Positions 1 to 8,449 of a stretch of DNA of 64,000 nt are shown here, in pieces. The notes beneath the pieces are model-generated. The model had not been told where the DNA came from and did not search any database. It saw nothing but the letters and a program-made list of their open reading frames with translations. The stretch covers positions 1,900,727 through 1,964,726 of the forward strand of contig NZ_DS544873.1 of NCBI RefSeq assembly GCF_000154725.1, read 5' to 3'. The translations under genes were made by a program, and so were the position numbers. The DNA is from Kordia algicida OT-1. GTDB lineage: Bacteria; Bacteroidota; Bacteroidia; Flavobacteriales; Flavobacteriaceae. Each line of letters begins with the position of its first letter. Position 1 is the stretch's first letter.

Positions 1-444
1 AGATCGCTTCGCTTTAGACTTGTCTTGAATGCTGAATGTTAAATGTTGGATGTTGAATTGTTTAGCTTGTTTGTGGAAATGTTTCAAAATTTACACTGAG
101 TTTTCTTTGAAACTTCTCAATACTAACATCTCAATTCTCAATACTTTTTTTTTAGATCGCTTTGCTTTTAGACTTATTTTTAAATGCTGAGTGTTGAATG
201 CTGAATTTTAAATTGTTTAGCTTGTTTGTGGAAATGTTTTAGAGTTTATACTGAGTTTCCTTTGAAACTTCTCAATACTAAAATCTCAATTCTCAATACT
301 TTTTTTTAGATCGCTTTGCTTTTAGACTTATTCTTGAATGCTAAATGTTAAATGTTGGATGTTGAATTGTTTTAGCTTGTTTGTGGGAAAGCTTCAAAGT
401 TTACACCGTATTTCCTTTGAAACTTCTCAATACTAATATCTCAA
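1..444. repeat. Tandem ~154-bp intergenic repeat, three copies
   Basis: Three consecutive copies begin at about 1, 154 and 308, each opening with AGATCGCTT and followed by a TTAGACTT stretch, runs of ATGTTGAATG-like words, TTTAGCTTGTTTGTGG, and finally CTTCTCAATACTAA. Copies differ by scattered substitutions and small indels. The third copy runs directly into the stop codon of the gene at 441. Shorter pieces of the same vocabulary recur at about 50221-50266 and 11870-12018, so this is a dispersed family. The first copy may extend left of the window. No coding potential was seen. Confidence 0.85.
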
Positions 445-923
445 TCATTTGTTCCGGTAATGATTTTAGCTATTTCTAAAGCATTTTCGATATTCTTTTT
501 CTTTAGAATTTGATATATTCTTTGTTGAAAATCAATTAATATTTTTCTTGCTTTCTGGAATTCTTCAACGATTATTTCTTGTGAAGCTTTGTATTGAATT
601 TTTAGTTCTTCCATTTCTTTATCATCTTCGGTATATTCTGTAAATTCTATATCAGCATTTTGTTTTTTGACATATACCCAAGGATGACCAATCCACAATT
701 GTTTCCAATTTCTGGAGTTCATTTCTCCAATAGTTTCCCATTTAGTAATATCACTAATATCACCACAACATTGCGGTTGAATAATGATTTCGGAACCTTC
801 TTTCAGTACGATTCCTCCAAAAAAAGCATTTAAACAATCTTCGTATTCAGTTAGTTTTTTGTCTTTTAAATATGTAGCTACTATAATTTCAAGTTCTTTG
901 TCCTCTATTGTATCAATTGCCAC
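441..923 (-). CDS. Hypothetical protein, C-terminal part of an interrupted gene
   Basis: This is a 160-residue open frame starting at GTG (921-923) with a purine-rich AAAAAAGGA about ten bases upstream. I recognise no family. The protein is acidic and hydrophilic, with no signal peptide or membrane segment, and its last third is a charged probable helix. The frame continues upstream through a single TAG codon (960-962) to an ATG at 1104-1106. The annotated start is therefore probably not the ancestral one, and the natural product would be about 221 residues. The 3' end abuts the tandem repeats. It is either a decaying gene, a recent nonsense allele, or a gene restarting at the GTG. Confidence 0.55.
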   Translation of the reverse strand: MAIDTIEDKELEIIVATYLKDKKLTEYEDCLNAFFGGIVLKEGSEIIIQPQCCGDISDITKWETIGEMNSRNWKQLWIGHPWVYVKKQNADIEFTEYTEDDKEMEELKIQYKASQEIIVEEFQKARKILIDFQQRIYQILKKKNIENALEIAKIITGTND

Positions 924-959
924 GAAATAAGATCCTTTTTTTATTGGTATTAAGTTTTC

Positions 960-1106
960 CTAATTACTATCAGAAATACTTTTTACCCAGAATTCGTACC
1001 ATTCCAAAGGAGCTTTAGCGAAAGTCTTTAAAGGAAATTGGTATTCCTTTTTACTAAAATCATATGGTTCTATTTCTAAAACAGGGATTAATGCTATTTT
1101 TTTCAT
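960..1106 (-). pseudogene. 5' part of the interrupted gene, 48 codons then amber
   Basis: An ATG at 1104-1106 opens a 48-codon frame (MKKIALIPVLEIEPYDF at the start) that ends at TAG 960-962. It is exactly in phase with the frame at 441-923, the distance from ATG to GTG being 61 codons. The codons right after the stop read ENLIPIKKGSYFV, which looks like normal protein continuing into the downstream frame. One change such as TTG or CAG to TAG would explain the break. A sequencing error is also possible. Confidence 0.5.
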
Positions 1107-1315
1107 TAATAATAAATAGTTGAAAAATGATCGTTATAAACTTATCAAAGTAAATTTTGCTTGCATGACAAATCACAAAAAATTAAATTCAAGAGTATGC
1201 AGAATACTTCTTGATACTATAAATCGAAAATTTATCTTTCAAAATAGTGTTTTATGGTATTTATAGTTTAAAGGCTAAAGCATCACAATTGTTCAATCAT
1301 TCAATCTTTCAATAT

Positions 1316-1357
1316 AAAACAAAAGCACCAACTTTAATGAGTTGGCGCTTTTGTTTT
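1316..1357 (-). terminator. Hairpin terminator of the sigma-54 regulator operon
   Basis: Two 18-base arms (1316-1333 and 1340-1357) pair with one mismatch around a TTAATG loop. AAAACAAAAGC on one arm matches GCTTTTGTTTT on the other. The hairpin overlaps the stop codon of the gene at 1356 and supplies a T tract on the minus strand. The rest of 1107-1315 holds nothing I recognise. Confidence 0.8.
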
Positions 1358-2519
1358 ATTTAGAAGCAAATAATTTCACATCTTCTTCGGTGACTTCTTT
1401 TCCTCCGAGAATTATTAATCGTTCTATTACATTTCGTAATTCTCTAATGTTTCCTGTCCAATCGTATTCTTGTAAGAGTTTGACAGCTTTGTCTGAAAAT
1501 TTCTTTGCTGCTGTTCCTTGCTCTGTCGCAATTTTTCCTGCAAAATATTCTATCAATAAAGGAATATCTTCTCTACGATCGTTTAATGCAGGTACTTTGA
1601 TTAAGATAACTGCCAATCTGTGATATAAATCTTCACGGAATTTTCCATCAGCAATTTCCTTTTTTAAGTCTTTATTCGTTGCCGCAATGACACGCACATT
1701 TACTTTGATGTCTTTGTCACTACCAACTCGTTGTACTCTGCTTTCTTGCAATGCACGCAATACTTTAGCTTGCGCCGAAAGACTCATATCTCCAATTTCA
1801 TCTAAGAAAATTGTACCGCCATTGGCTGCTTCAAATTTTCCTGCCCTGTCTTTGTTTGCACTTGTAAATGCTCCTTTTACATGACCAAAAAGTTCACTTT
1901 CTATCAATTCACTAGGAATTGCCGCACAGTTTACTTCAATCATCGGTCCTTTGCTTCGGTCACTTTTTTGATGCAACCAATGGGAAACTAATTCTTTTCC
2001 TGTTCCGTTTGGTCCTGTAATTAGTACACGTGCATCTGTTGGTGCTACTTTTTCAATGATATCTTTGATTTGTTGAATTTCATCAGAATCCCCAATCATT
2101 TCATAGTTCTTACTGACTTTCTTTTTTAATCGTTTGTTTTCAACAACCAATTCTTTTCTGTCAAGCGCATTTCGAACTGTATTGAGTAATCTGTTTAAAT
2201 CTGGCGGTTTTGATATGTAGTCAAACGCTCCAATTCGCATCGTATTTACAGCGGTATCTAAATCTCCGTGACCAGAAATCATCACAAAAGGTGTTTCAGG
2301 TTTAATTTTTTTGGCTGCTTCCAATACTTCCACACCATCCATTTTTGGCATTTTTATATCACACAGTACCAAATCATAATCTTCCTTTTTTACCATTTCA
2401 ATTCCAGCCAATCCATCTTCCGCTTGCGACACTTCATACGTATCATTTTCTTCTGAAAGGATTTTCACTAATACTCTACGAATCGCCGATTCGTCTTCTA
2501 TTACTAATATTTTTGGCAT
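1356..2519 (-). CDS. NtrC-type sigma-54 response regulator lacking a DNA-binding domain
   Basis: The protein has 387 residues from the ATG at 2517-2519. That start is preferred over an upstream in-frame ATG because it begins directly at the receiver domain and lies one base after the upstream stop codon. Residues 1-120 form a receiver with acid pair D9/E10, phospho-acceptor D54 and K104. Residues 140-370 form an AAA+ sigma-54 interaction domain with Walker A GPNGTGKE (169-176), GAFTSA (216-221) in place of the usual GAFTGA, Walker B GGTIFLDE (234-241) and FREDLYHRL. The chain ends just after the AAA+ lid, so the C-terminal Fis-type helix-turn-helix is absent. It is the last gene of an operon with MscS and an ABC exporter; no histidine kinase is adjacent. 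Confidence 0.9.
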   Translation of the reverse strand: MPKILVIEDESAIRRVLVKILSEENDTYEVSQAEDGLAGIEMVKKEDYDLVLCDIKMPKMDGVEVLEAAKKIKPETPFVMISGHGDLDTAVNTMRIGAFDYISKPPDLNRLLNTVRNALDRKELVVENKRLKKKVSKNYEMIGDSDEIQQIKDIIEKVAPTDARVLITGPNGTGKELVSHWLHQKSDRSKGPMIEVNCAAIPSELIESELFGHVKGAFTSANKDRAGKFEAANGGTIFLDEIGDMSLSAQAKVLRALQESRVQRVGSDKDIKVNVRVIAATNKDLKKEIADGKFREDLYHRLAVILIKVPALNDRREDIPLLIEYFAGKIATEQGTAAKKFSDKAVKLLQEYDWTGNIRELRNVIERLIILGGKEVTEEDVKLFASK

Positions 2520-2520
2520 A

Positions 2521-3354
2521 TTATTCTTTTTTTGCATTATAAACATGCACATCGCGCTGAGGAAATGGAATGCTTATGTTGTTTTCATTAAATGTGTTGT
2601 ATACTTTATATCGCAATCTGCTTTGTACTGCTGGCAAATGAAAGCTATCTCCAATATAAAAATGTAGCTTAAATTTCAAAGCACTATCTCCAAAATCTTC
2701 AAAAAAGATCGTCGGTTTTGGCTCGTTTAAAATTGCTTGATCTTGCACTGCAATTCCCAAAAGTAACGCTTTTACCAAATCAATATCCGTACCATACGCA
2801 ACTCCAACACTAATAGATTCACGCGTCATCACATCATTTTGTGTCCAGTTGTATAGTATTTCACTTAAAAACTTATGATTTGGAATGACTAAAATCTTTT
2901 CATCCTGTGTTATTGCTTTGGTGGTACGCAAACCAACTTCGGTAATTTTCCCTACTTTTTTGTCGATTTCAATAACATCATTTACTGTAACGGTTCGATC
3001 TACCAAAATAAAAATTCCAGAAATGATATCCTGAAATAGTTTTTGCATTCCGAGTCCAATACCCACAAATAATGCTGTAGAAGCTGCCAAAAGTGCTGTG
3101 ATTTGCACACCAGAAGCATCTAACGACATCACAATGACTACAGAAAATATAAAGTATTTTAAAAATGTAAAGACCGTTTTGAAACGATCTTTTCCTTCGG
3201 CATCTAATCTTCTTGTAACCGCAATTCGGGTGAATTTTAAAACCACTTGTGTTACGACAAGTACTACGATTAAAACTAGAACAGCTTTTATCGTTATATG
3301 TATCGTATCGTTTGAGTAGATAGAACGGTCTAAAAATTCCTGAAGTGCGTCCAT
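2521..3354 (-). CDS. MscS-family mechanosensitive ion channel
   Basis: A 277-residue inner-membrane protein. There are three hydrophobic segments near residues 18-42, 63-82 and 85-115. The last contains the Gly/Ala-rich pore helix of MscS (STALFVGIGLGMQKLFQDI), followed by the beta-domain motif VDRTVTVNDVIEI and a soluble C-terminal domain. The length matches short MscS/YbdG-like channels, which release small solutes on membrane tension. The gene lies 5 bp downstream of the ABC permease and 1 bp upstream of the sigma-54 regulator, so all four genes are probably co-transcribed. The family assignment is firm; the gating stimulus is inferred. Confidence 0.9.
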   Translation of the reverse strand: MDALQEFLDRSIYSNDTIHITIKAVLVLIVVLVVTQVVLKFTRIAVTRRLDAEGKDRFKTVFTFLKYFIFSVVIVMSLDASGVQITALLAASTALFVGIGLGMQKLFQDIISGIFILVDRTVTVNDVIEIDKKVGKITEVGLRTTKAITQDEKILVIPNHKFLSEILYNWTQNDVMTRESISVGVAYGTDIDLVKALLLGIAVQDQAILNEPKPTIFFEDFGDSALKFKLHFYIGDSFHLPAVQSRLRYKVYNTFNENNISIPFPQRDVHVYNAKKE

Positions 3355-3359
3355 TTACA

Positions 3360-4679
3360 TTAGTATTTCAACCATTTAAATATTTCCTTGTAACTTGGTT
3401 TTTTTCCATACATTAAAATACCTACACGGTAAATTTTTGAAGCAAACCAAACAGTTCCCGTGAAGGAAATATACAAAATTGCCACCGAAAGTAATTGTTG
3501 CCATAATGGAACTCCAAAAGGAATTCGCATCAACATTACAACTGGCGATGTAAATGGAATGAACGAAAATACCGTAGCCACCGTTCCGTGCGGATCTTCC
3601 AATACCGTAAATCCTCCAACATATACAGACAGCATGAGTGGCATAATGATAGGCATCATAAATTGTTGTGTGTCTGTTTCATTGTCTACTGCCGCACCAA
3701 TAGCAGCATATAACGAACTGTATAGTAAATATCCACCAATAAAAAATATGAAGAAAGCGGCGATTAAATTTGCAAGTGGCAAACTTTGAATGATTTCTGT
3801 GATCTGCATTTGCATGTCTACATTTTCTCCTTGCGCCATTAAAGCTTGTTGTTGTTCTGCTTGCATTCCGCTAAAATCTACTCCAAAAACTAAGGAAATA
3901 ATCGCAATCATAATTCCGCCTAAAACAATCCACATTAAAAACTGTGTAACTCCTGCTAATGAGGTTCCAATGATTTTTCCCATTAAGAGCTGTACAGGTT
4001 TTACCGAAGAAATGATAACTTCAATAATTCTGTTGGTTTTTTCTTCTATCACACTACGCATAATCATGTTTCCGTAGATGATGATAAACATGAAAAGTAA
4101 ATATCCAGCTGCCAAACCAAAACCTAATTTGGAATAATTGATAAGTTTAGAACTGCGTTCTCCCGAAAAAGTTTCTTGCCCGATAGAAATATCCATTTGA
4201 GAACTTTCTACCAATTTGACATCTACATTATTATTTATAAGCGCTTCTTCTGTGAGTTTTTCGTTTAAAATTCGTTCTAAACGAGAAATAAAGTTAGATG
4301 AAGGAGAATCTTCTGAGTAAAATTTTATTTGTTTCGCAATTTCCTCCATGGAAGCCATTTGACGAATGTGCAACAAACCGTATTCTTCTGCTTCTTGCAC
4401 CTGCTTTTTTGCTTCTTCTAAAGAAATATTTGGCAAAAAATTATATTTCGTATATACATCTTCACTCACTTTTTCGGTTTTAAAAACTTCCGAAATTGTT
4501 CCTGTTTCATCCAAAATAGAAATGGTGCGTTCTTTATTATTGTTTAATTGTGTTAAGTAGACAATTAACGTGATAAGTCCGATCATAATCAACGGACTCA
4601 AAAATGTCATAATAATAAAGGACTTGTTTTTAACTTTCGTTAAGTATTCTCTTTTGATAATTAGTGGTAAATGATTCAT
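3360..4679 (-). CDS. ABC-2 type transporter permease, NatB-like
   Basis: The 439-residue permease starts MNHLPLIIKREYLTKVKNKSF, the typical NatB-type N-terminus. One membrane helix at about 20-40 is followed by a ~140-residue extracytoplasmic domain rich in charged helices. Five or so membrane segments follow from about residue 185 (LGFGLAAGYLLFMFIIIYG, then the GKIIGTSLAGVTQFLMW region). It sits 4 bp downstream of its ATPase and would form a two-component exporter with it. NatAB exports sodium in Bacillus; for this protein the substrate is unknown. Confidence 0.9.
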   Translation of the reverse strand: MNHLPLIIKREYLTKVKNKSFIIMTFLSPLIMIGLITLIVYLTQLNNNKERTISILDETGTISEVFKTEKVSEDVYTKYNFLPNISLEEAKKQVQEAEEYGLLHIRQMASMEEIAKQIKFYSEDSPSSNFISRLERILNEKLTEEALINNNVDVKLVESSQMDISIGQETFSGERSSKLINYSKLGFGLAAGYLLFMFIIIYGNMIMRSVIEEKTNRIIEVIISSVKPVQLLMGKIIGTSLAGVTQFLMWIVLGGIMIAIISLVFGVDFSGMQAEQQQALMAQGENVDMQMQITEIIQSLPLANLIAAFFIFFIGGYLLYSSLYAAIGAAVDNETDTQQFMMPIIMPLMLSVYVGGFTVLEDPHGTVATVFSFIPFTSPVVMLMRIPFGVPLWQQLLSVAILYISFTGTVWFASKIYRVGILMYGKKPSYKEIFKWLKY

Positions 4680-4683
4680 AGTC

Positions 4684-5613
4684 CTAATTATTGTTTTCTA
4701 CGGTTTGAATAAAGATATCGTTGACACTTGGAATTACTTCTACAAAATGATTCACTTGTCCTTGCGAAGTGAGATACGATAATAAATCGTTGGAAGTATC
4801 GCCATTTTCTAGTTTGATGTTTACTTTTAAATCGTCATCAATAGATTTAAAATTGGCATCTGATAATTCAAACTTGTCGCTTAATACATTTCGTAATTGT
4901 TGATTGTTTCCTGCGGTAATTCCAACTTGGTACGTATTGCTTTTATATTGACGTTTTACGTCGGTGAGTTTTCCGTCCAATACTTTATTTGATTTGTGAA
5001 TTAATGCAATATGATCGCACATTTCTTCTACAGATTCCATTCGGTGTGTAGAAAAGATAACTGTGGCACCTTCGTCACGAAGTTGAATGATTTCGTCTTT
5101 AATTCTGTTGGCATTTATAGGATCGAATCCGCTAAACGGTTCATCAAAAATTAGAAGTTTTGGCTGATGCAACACGGTTACGACAAACTGTATTTTTTGC
5201 GCCATTCCTTTTGATAATTCTTGAATTTTCTTGTTCCACCAATCTGAAATTTCAAATTTTTCAAACCAATATTTCAAGCGCATTTTTGCTTCCGATTTGC
5301 TCAATCCTTTCAATTGCGCCAAATACAGTGCTTGTTCGCCAACTTTCATTGATTTGTACAAACCGCGTTCTTCTGGCATGTAGCCAATATCTTGAATATG
5401 GAGTTGTTTTAATGGTTCACCATCAAGCAAAACTTTTCCTGCGTCTGGTGCTGTAATTTGATTGATGATTCGGATGAGTGATGTTTTTCCTGCTCCATTT
5501 GGACCGAGAAGTCCGAAGATACTTCCTTTAGGCACATCAATAGAAACTTTATTTAATGCAGTATAATCACCATATTTTTTAACGACGTCTTTCGCCTGGA
5601 GAATTGAACTCAT
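4684..5613 (-). CDS. ABC transporter ATP-binding protein, NatA-like
   Basis: The 309-residue ATPase has Walker A GPNGAGKT (37-44), a signature LSKGMAQ (133-139), Walker B LLIFDEP (153-159) and an H-loop in IFSTHRM. A ~80-residue C-terminal extension (DUF4162-like) follows the ATPase core, as in NatA homologues. It is the first gene of the minus-strand operon ending at 1356. I see no strong promoter consensus in the 185 bp upstream, which hold the dnaJ terminators. It powers the permease encoded 4 bp downstream. Confidence 0.92.
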   Translation of the reverse strand: MSSILQAKDVVKKYGDYTALNKVSIDVPKGSIFGLLGPNGAGKTSLIRIINQITAPDAGKVLLDGEPLKQLHIQDIGYMPEERGLYKSMKVGEQALYLAQLKGLSKSEAKMRLKYWFEKFEISDWWNKKIQELSKGMAQKIQFVVTVLHQPKLLIFDEPFSGFDPINANRIKDEIIQLRDEGATVIFSTHRMESVEEMCDHIALIHKSNKVLDGKLTDVKRQYKSNTYQVGITAGNNQQLRNVLSDKFELSDANFKSIDDDLKVNIKLENGDTSNDLLSYLTSQGQVNHFVEVIPSVNDIFIQTVENNN

Positions 5614-5681
5614 TTAGATTTTTTTATATACGTAATTATATTGGGTATTTTGTTACAACTGGGTGTAAATATAAAGCAAAA

Positions 5682-5709
5682 CCCACCCTTAAAAATAATC
5701 AAGGATGGG
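5682..5709 (-). terminator. Second terminator hairpin after dnaJ
   Basis: CCCACCCTT (5682-5690) and AAGGATGGG (5701-5709) pair with one G-T wobble. Reading the minus strand, the hairpin is followed by TTTTG. It probably backs up the hairpin at 5733 and isolates the ABC operon from grpE-dnaJ read-through. Confidence 0.65.
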
Positions 5710-5732
5710 AAAAAATTGCTATGAAAAAGAAA

Positions 5733-5759
5733 AAATTACTAGCTGGTTTCAGCCAGTAA
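5733..5759 (-). terminator. Terminator of grpE-dnaJ
   Basis: On the minus strand, TTACTGGCT pairs with AGCTAGTAA around a short loop, and a run of T follows. The hairpin lies 40 bp after the dnaJ stop. Confidence 0.75.
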
Positions 5760-5798
5760 CTTATCAAAGATAGTTTTTTTTTCGTAATACCAAAAGAA

Positions 5799-6938
5799 TT
5801 ACGAAAACATGTCTTTGACTTTTTCAAAAAATGACTTATCGCTTTTCTCTGGATTTGGAATGAAATTTTCTTCTTCTGCCATTTTTTCAAAGAAACTTCG
5901 TTGTTCTTTTGTCAATGTTTTTGGCGTCCAAACGTTGATGTGCACTAGCAAATCGCCTTTTCCATATCCGTTGATACTCGGAATTCCCTTTCCGCGTAAG
6001 CGCAATATTTTTCCAGATTGTACTCCTGAATCTATTTTGATTCTAACTTTTCCTGTTACGGTATCAATTTCTTTTGAACTTCCTAGCGCAGCTTCAGAAA
6101 AACTAATGTATAAGTCGTAATGAAGATTGTCGCCTTCACGCTTTAAGAAATCGTGTTCTTTTTCTTCAATGGCAACTAATAAGTCTCCTGCGATTCCGTT
6201 TCCTGGCGCTTCGTTTCCTTTTCCTGATACTTTTAATTGCATGCCTTCTACTACTCCCGCAGGAATTTTGATGGCTACTGTTTCTTCTGCAACTTTTAAT
6301 CCTTGCCCGTCTGCTCCTGCTGGTCTTTTGTCAATTACTTGACCAGCACCACCACAAGTACTACAGGTTGTTGAGGTTTGCATTCTACCAAGAATTGTAT
6401 TGGTAATTCGCGTCATTTGCCCAGAACCATTACAGGTTTCACAGGTTTTATAGCTTACACCAGCCGCTTGCACTTTACGACGAACTTTTACTTTTTTCTC
6501 TACTCCGTTTGCGATTTCTTCTAACGTAAGTTTTACACGAATTCTTAGGTTGCTTCCTTTTACGCGTCGTTGTCTTCCGCCGCCACCGCCGCCAAATCCA
6601 CTGAATCCGCCACCGCCGCCGCCAAATGCGCCACCGAAGATATCACCAAATTGACTAAAGATGTCGTCCATGTTCATGCCGCCACCAAAACCACCGCCGC
6701 CGAAGCCGCCGCCGTTTTCAAATGCCGCATGTCCATATTGATCGTAGCGTGCTTTTTTGTTGTCGTCGCTTAATACTTCATACGCTTCTGCTGCTTTTTT
6801 AAACATTTCTTCCGCTTCTTTATCATCTGGATTTTTGTCAGGATGATATTGAATTGCTTTTTTTCGGTATGCTTTTTTTATTTCAGCTGCCGAAGCTCCT
6901 TTGCTAATGCCTAATATTTCGTAATAATCTTGTTTCAT
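5799..6938 (-). CDS. dnaJ: Chaperone DnaJ (short-zinc-finger form)
   Basis: The 379-residue Hsp40 co-chaperone stimulates the DnaK ATPase and delivers unfolded clients. The J domain (1-70) has HPD at 32-34. A long Gly/Phe-rich linker runs from about 75 to 122 and makes the DNA locally G+C-rich. Then come a zinc-binding region, the C-terminal substrate domains and a dimerisation tail. Only two CxxCxGxG motifs are present (C166/C169 and C192/C195), against four in E. coli DnaJ. I believe this shortened zinc module is common in Flavobacteria. It is co-transcribed with grpE, 66 bp upstream; dnaK is not nearby. Confidence 0.97.
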   Translation of the reverse strand: MKQDYYEILGISKGASAAEIKKAYRKKAIQYHPDKNPDDKEAEEMFKKAAEAYEVLSDDNKKARYDQYGHAAFENGGGFGGGGFGGGMNMDDIFSQFGDIFGGAFGGGGGGFSGFGGGGGGRQRRVKGSNLRIRVKLTLEEIANGVEKKVKVRRKVQAAGVSYKTCETCNGSGQMTRITNTILGRMQTSTTCSTCGGAGQVIDKRPAGADGQGLKVAEETVAIKIPAGVVEGMQLKVSGKGNEAPGNGIAGDLLVAIEEKEHDFLKREGDNLHYDLYISFSEAALGSSKEIDTVTGKVRIKIDSGVQSGKILRLRGKGIPSINGYGKGDLLVHINVWTPKTLTKEQRSFFEKMAEEENFIPNPEKSDKSFFEKVKDMFS

Positions 6939-7004
6939 TTTCCTTTAAAACTTGTTTCAAAAAGATCGTTTTGTTGTTGCAAACAACTTTAAAATGCTTT
7001 TTTA

Positions 7005-7568
7005 TTATTGTCCTACAACTACTTTAGGGTAACGAATTACCTTGTCTCCTAGCGTATATCCTTTTTCAAGTACATCGATGATTTTTCCTTTCATATCATC
7101 AGATGGCGCAGGAATTTGTGTTACCGCTTCATGATCTTCTGCATCAAACGTGTCTCCAGCTTTTACTTCAACTTCGCCCAAACCTTTTGCTTTTAGTGTT
7201 TCTCGTAGCTTGTTGCTAATGAGTTCGACACCTTTTTTTAGGTCTTCTGCATCAGTTTTGGCAATTTCTGTCAAGGCTCTGTCAAAATCATCTAAAACTG
7301 GCAACATGGCAACGACCACATCTTTGCTTGCCGTTTTGAATAACTCTACACGTTCTTTGCTTGTTCTCTTTTTATAATTTTCAAATTCAGCAAATAGACG
7401 TAAAAACTTGTCTTTTTCTTTTGCTAATTCTTCTTGTAGTTTTGCTTCCGCAGAAACTTCTTCTACTGTATTTTCAGTTGTTTCAGCCGTTTTTGTTTCT
7501 TCTTGTGTCGCTTCAGTTTGCGCCTTTGGCTGTTCCTTTTCTGTTGTATGATCGTTTTTTTTGCTCAT
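7005..7568 (-). CDS. grpE: Nucleotide exchange factor GrpE
   Basis: GrpE removes ADP from DnaK. I take the ATG at 7566-7568 (MSKKNDHTTEKEQ, 187 residues) rather than an ATG 11 codons upstream, because it fits the usual start and leaves a sensible leader after the promoter. An acidic, low-complexity N-terminus (to about residue 50) precedes a long coiled coil with FLRLFAEFENYKKRTSKER. The C-terminal beta-wing domain ends GYTLGDKVIRYPKVVV, the GrpE signature. It is the first gene of the grpE-dnaJ operon. Confidence 0.96.
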   Translation of the reverse strand: MSKKNDHTTEKEQPKAQTEATQEETKTAETTENTVEEVSAEAKLQEELAKEKDKFLRLFAEFENYKKRTSKERVELFKTASKDVVVAMLPVLDDFDRALTEIAKTDAEDLKKGVELISNKLRETLKAKGLGEVEVKAGDTFDAEDHEAVTQIPAPSDDMKGKIIDVLEKGYTLGDKVIRYPKVVVGQ

Positions 7569-7609
7569 GGTATATGTCCAAAAAATTTTATTATTTGTCA
7601 ATTAGTTTG

Positions 7610-7642
7610 CAAAAGTACTGCCATTTATGGAAAAATGTCAAA
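7610..7642 (-). promoter_or_regulatory. Bacteroidetes-type promoter of grpE-dnaJ
   Basis: On the minus strand TTTG (7639-7642) is followed after exactly 21 bases by TACTTTTG (7610-7617), a full match to TTTG-N19-21-TAnnTTTG. TGACATTTT occurs twice in direct repeat around the -33 element. No CIRCE element was seen. Confidence 0.8.
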
Positions 7643-7739
7643 ATGTCATCAAAATATTTTTGTTTGATTTTTTAAAAAGAAAGCTAAACATTTAGTAATT
7701 TTACAACTTAACTTTTAATAATTAATAAAACCTCGTTCT

Positions 7740-8396
7740 ATGAAAAGAAAATTTTTAAGTATTGTTGCATTCACAGTAGTTGCTTTGTTGACTGTTTCTT
7801 GTGGAGATAAAAAAAATGAAACAAAAGCTGATGATGCAAAGGCTGAAAAAGAAGTTACTGCCGAAGCTGTAAAGTATAAAGTTGATTCTGCAAATACTAC
7901 TGTAACTTGGAAAGGTTCGAAAGTTATTGGCGGAAGTCACAATGGAACTATGGATGTTTCTTCAGGAACTTTTGCAGTAAAAGACGGAAAGTTAGAGAGT
8001 GGAAACTTCATTATTGATATTAAATCACTGAAAGTTTTAGATATTCCTGCTGATGATGAAGGTAATGGAAAGTTGAAAGGACATTTGTTATCTAAAGACT
8101 TTTTTGATGCTGAGAATCATGGAAGCGCTGCGTTTTCTGTAACTGGCGTGAAAGAGCAAGATGGAAAAACAATGGTGGAAGGAAATTTAACGTTGAAAGG
8201 TGTAAAGAAAAATATTTCTTTCCCAGCTAAAGTAAGTGTTGAAGGTGATAAAGCGATGATTGTAAGCGAAGTGTTTACGATAAATAGAGCTGATTTTGGA
8301 ATGACGTATGGTTCTTCTTCTTTAGCAGATACTGTAAAAGATAGAGCCATTAGTGATGACGTAGAGTTGTCTGTAAACCTTACAGGAACAAAATAA
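7740..8396 (+). CDS. YceI-family lipoprotein
   Basis: The 218-residue lipoprotein has a signal peptide ending in the lipobox TVSC at residue 21, then a 25-residue charged linker. The YceI lipocalin-like beta-barrel follows from about 45 to the end: VDSANTTVTWKGSK, SGTFAVKDGKLESGNFIIDI, and LKGHLLSKDFFDAENHGSAAF. Family members bind isoprenoid-type lipids in the periplasm. The ligand here is unknown. It is a single-gene unit closed by the hairpin at 8421. Confidence 0.92.
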   Translation: MKRKFLSIVAFTVVALLTVSCGDKKNETKADDAKAEKEVTAEAVKYKVDSANTTVTWKGSKVIGGSHNGTMDVSSGTFAVKDGKLESGNFIIDIKSLKVLDIPADDEGNGKLKGHLLSKDFFDAENHGSAAFSVTGVKEQDGKTMVEGNLTLKGVKKNISFPAKVSVEGDKAMIVSEVFTINRADFGMTYGSSSLADTVKDRAISDDVELSVNLTGTK

Positions 8397-8420
8397 TTGT
8401 TACTTACATATTAAGATTTT

Positions 8421-8449
8421 AAATAAACCGACTTCGCGTCGGTTTATTT
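8421..8449. terminator. Bidirectional terminator
   Basis: A perfect 12-bp stem (AAATAAACCGAC with GTCGGTTTATTT) surrounds a TTCGC loop. It lies between the convergent YceI and epimerase genes, with T-rich flanks for both strands. Confidence 0.88.

Noticed and set aside
1-444. CRISPR-like array
   Set aside because: The period is about 154 bp with the whole unit repeated; there are no short repeats with unique spacers and no cas genes.
6570-6773. Frame opposite the Gly-rich part of dnaJ
   Set aside because: Alanine- and threonine-rich shadow of the glycine linker.
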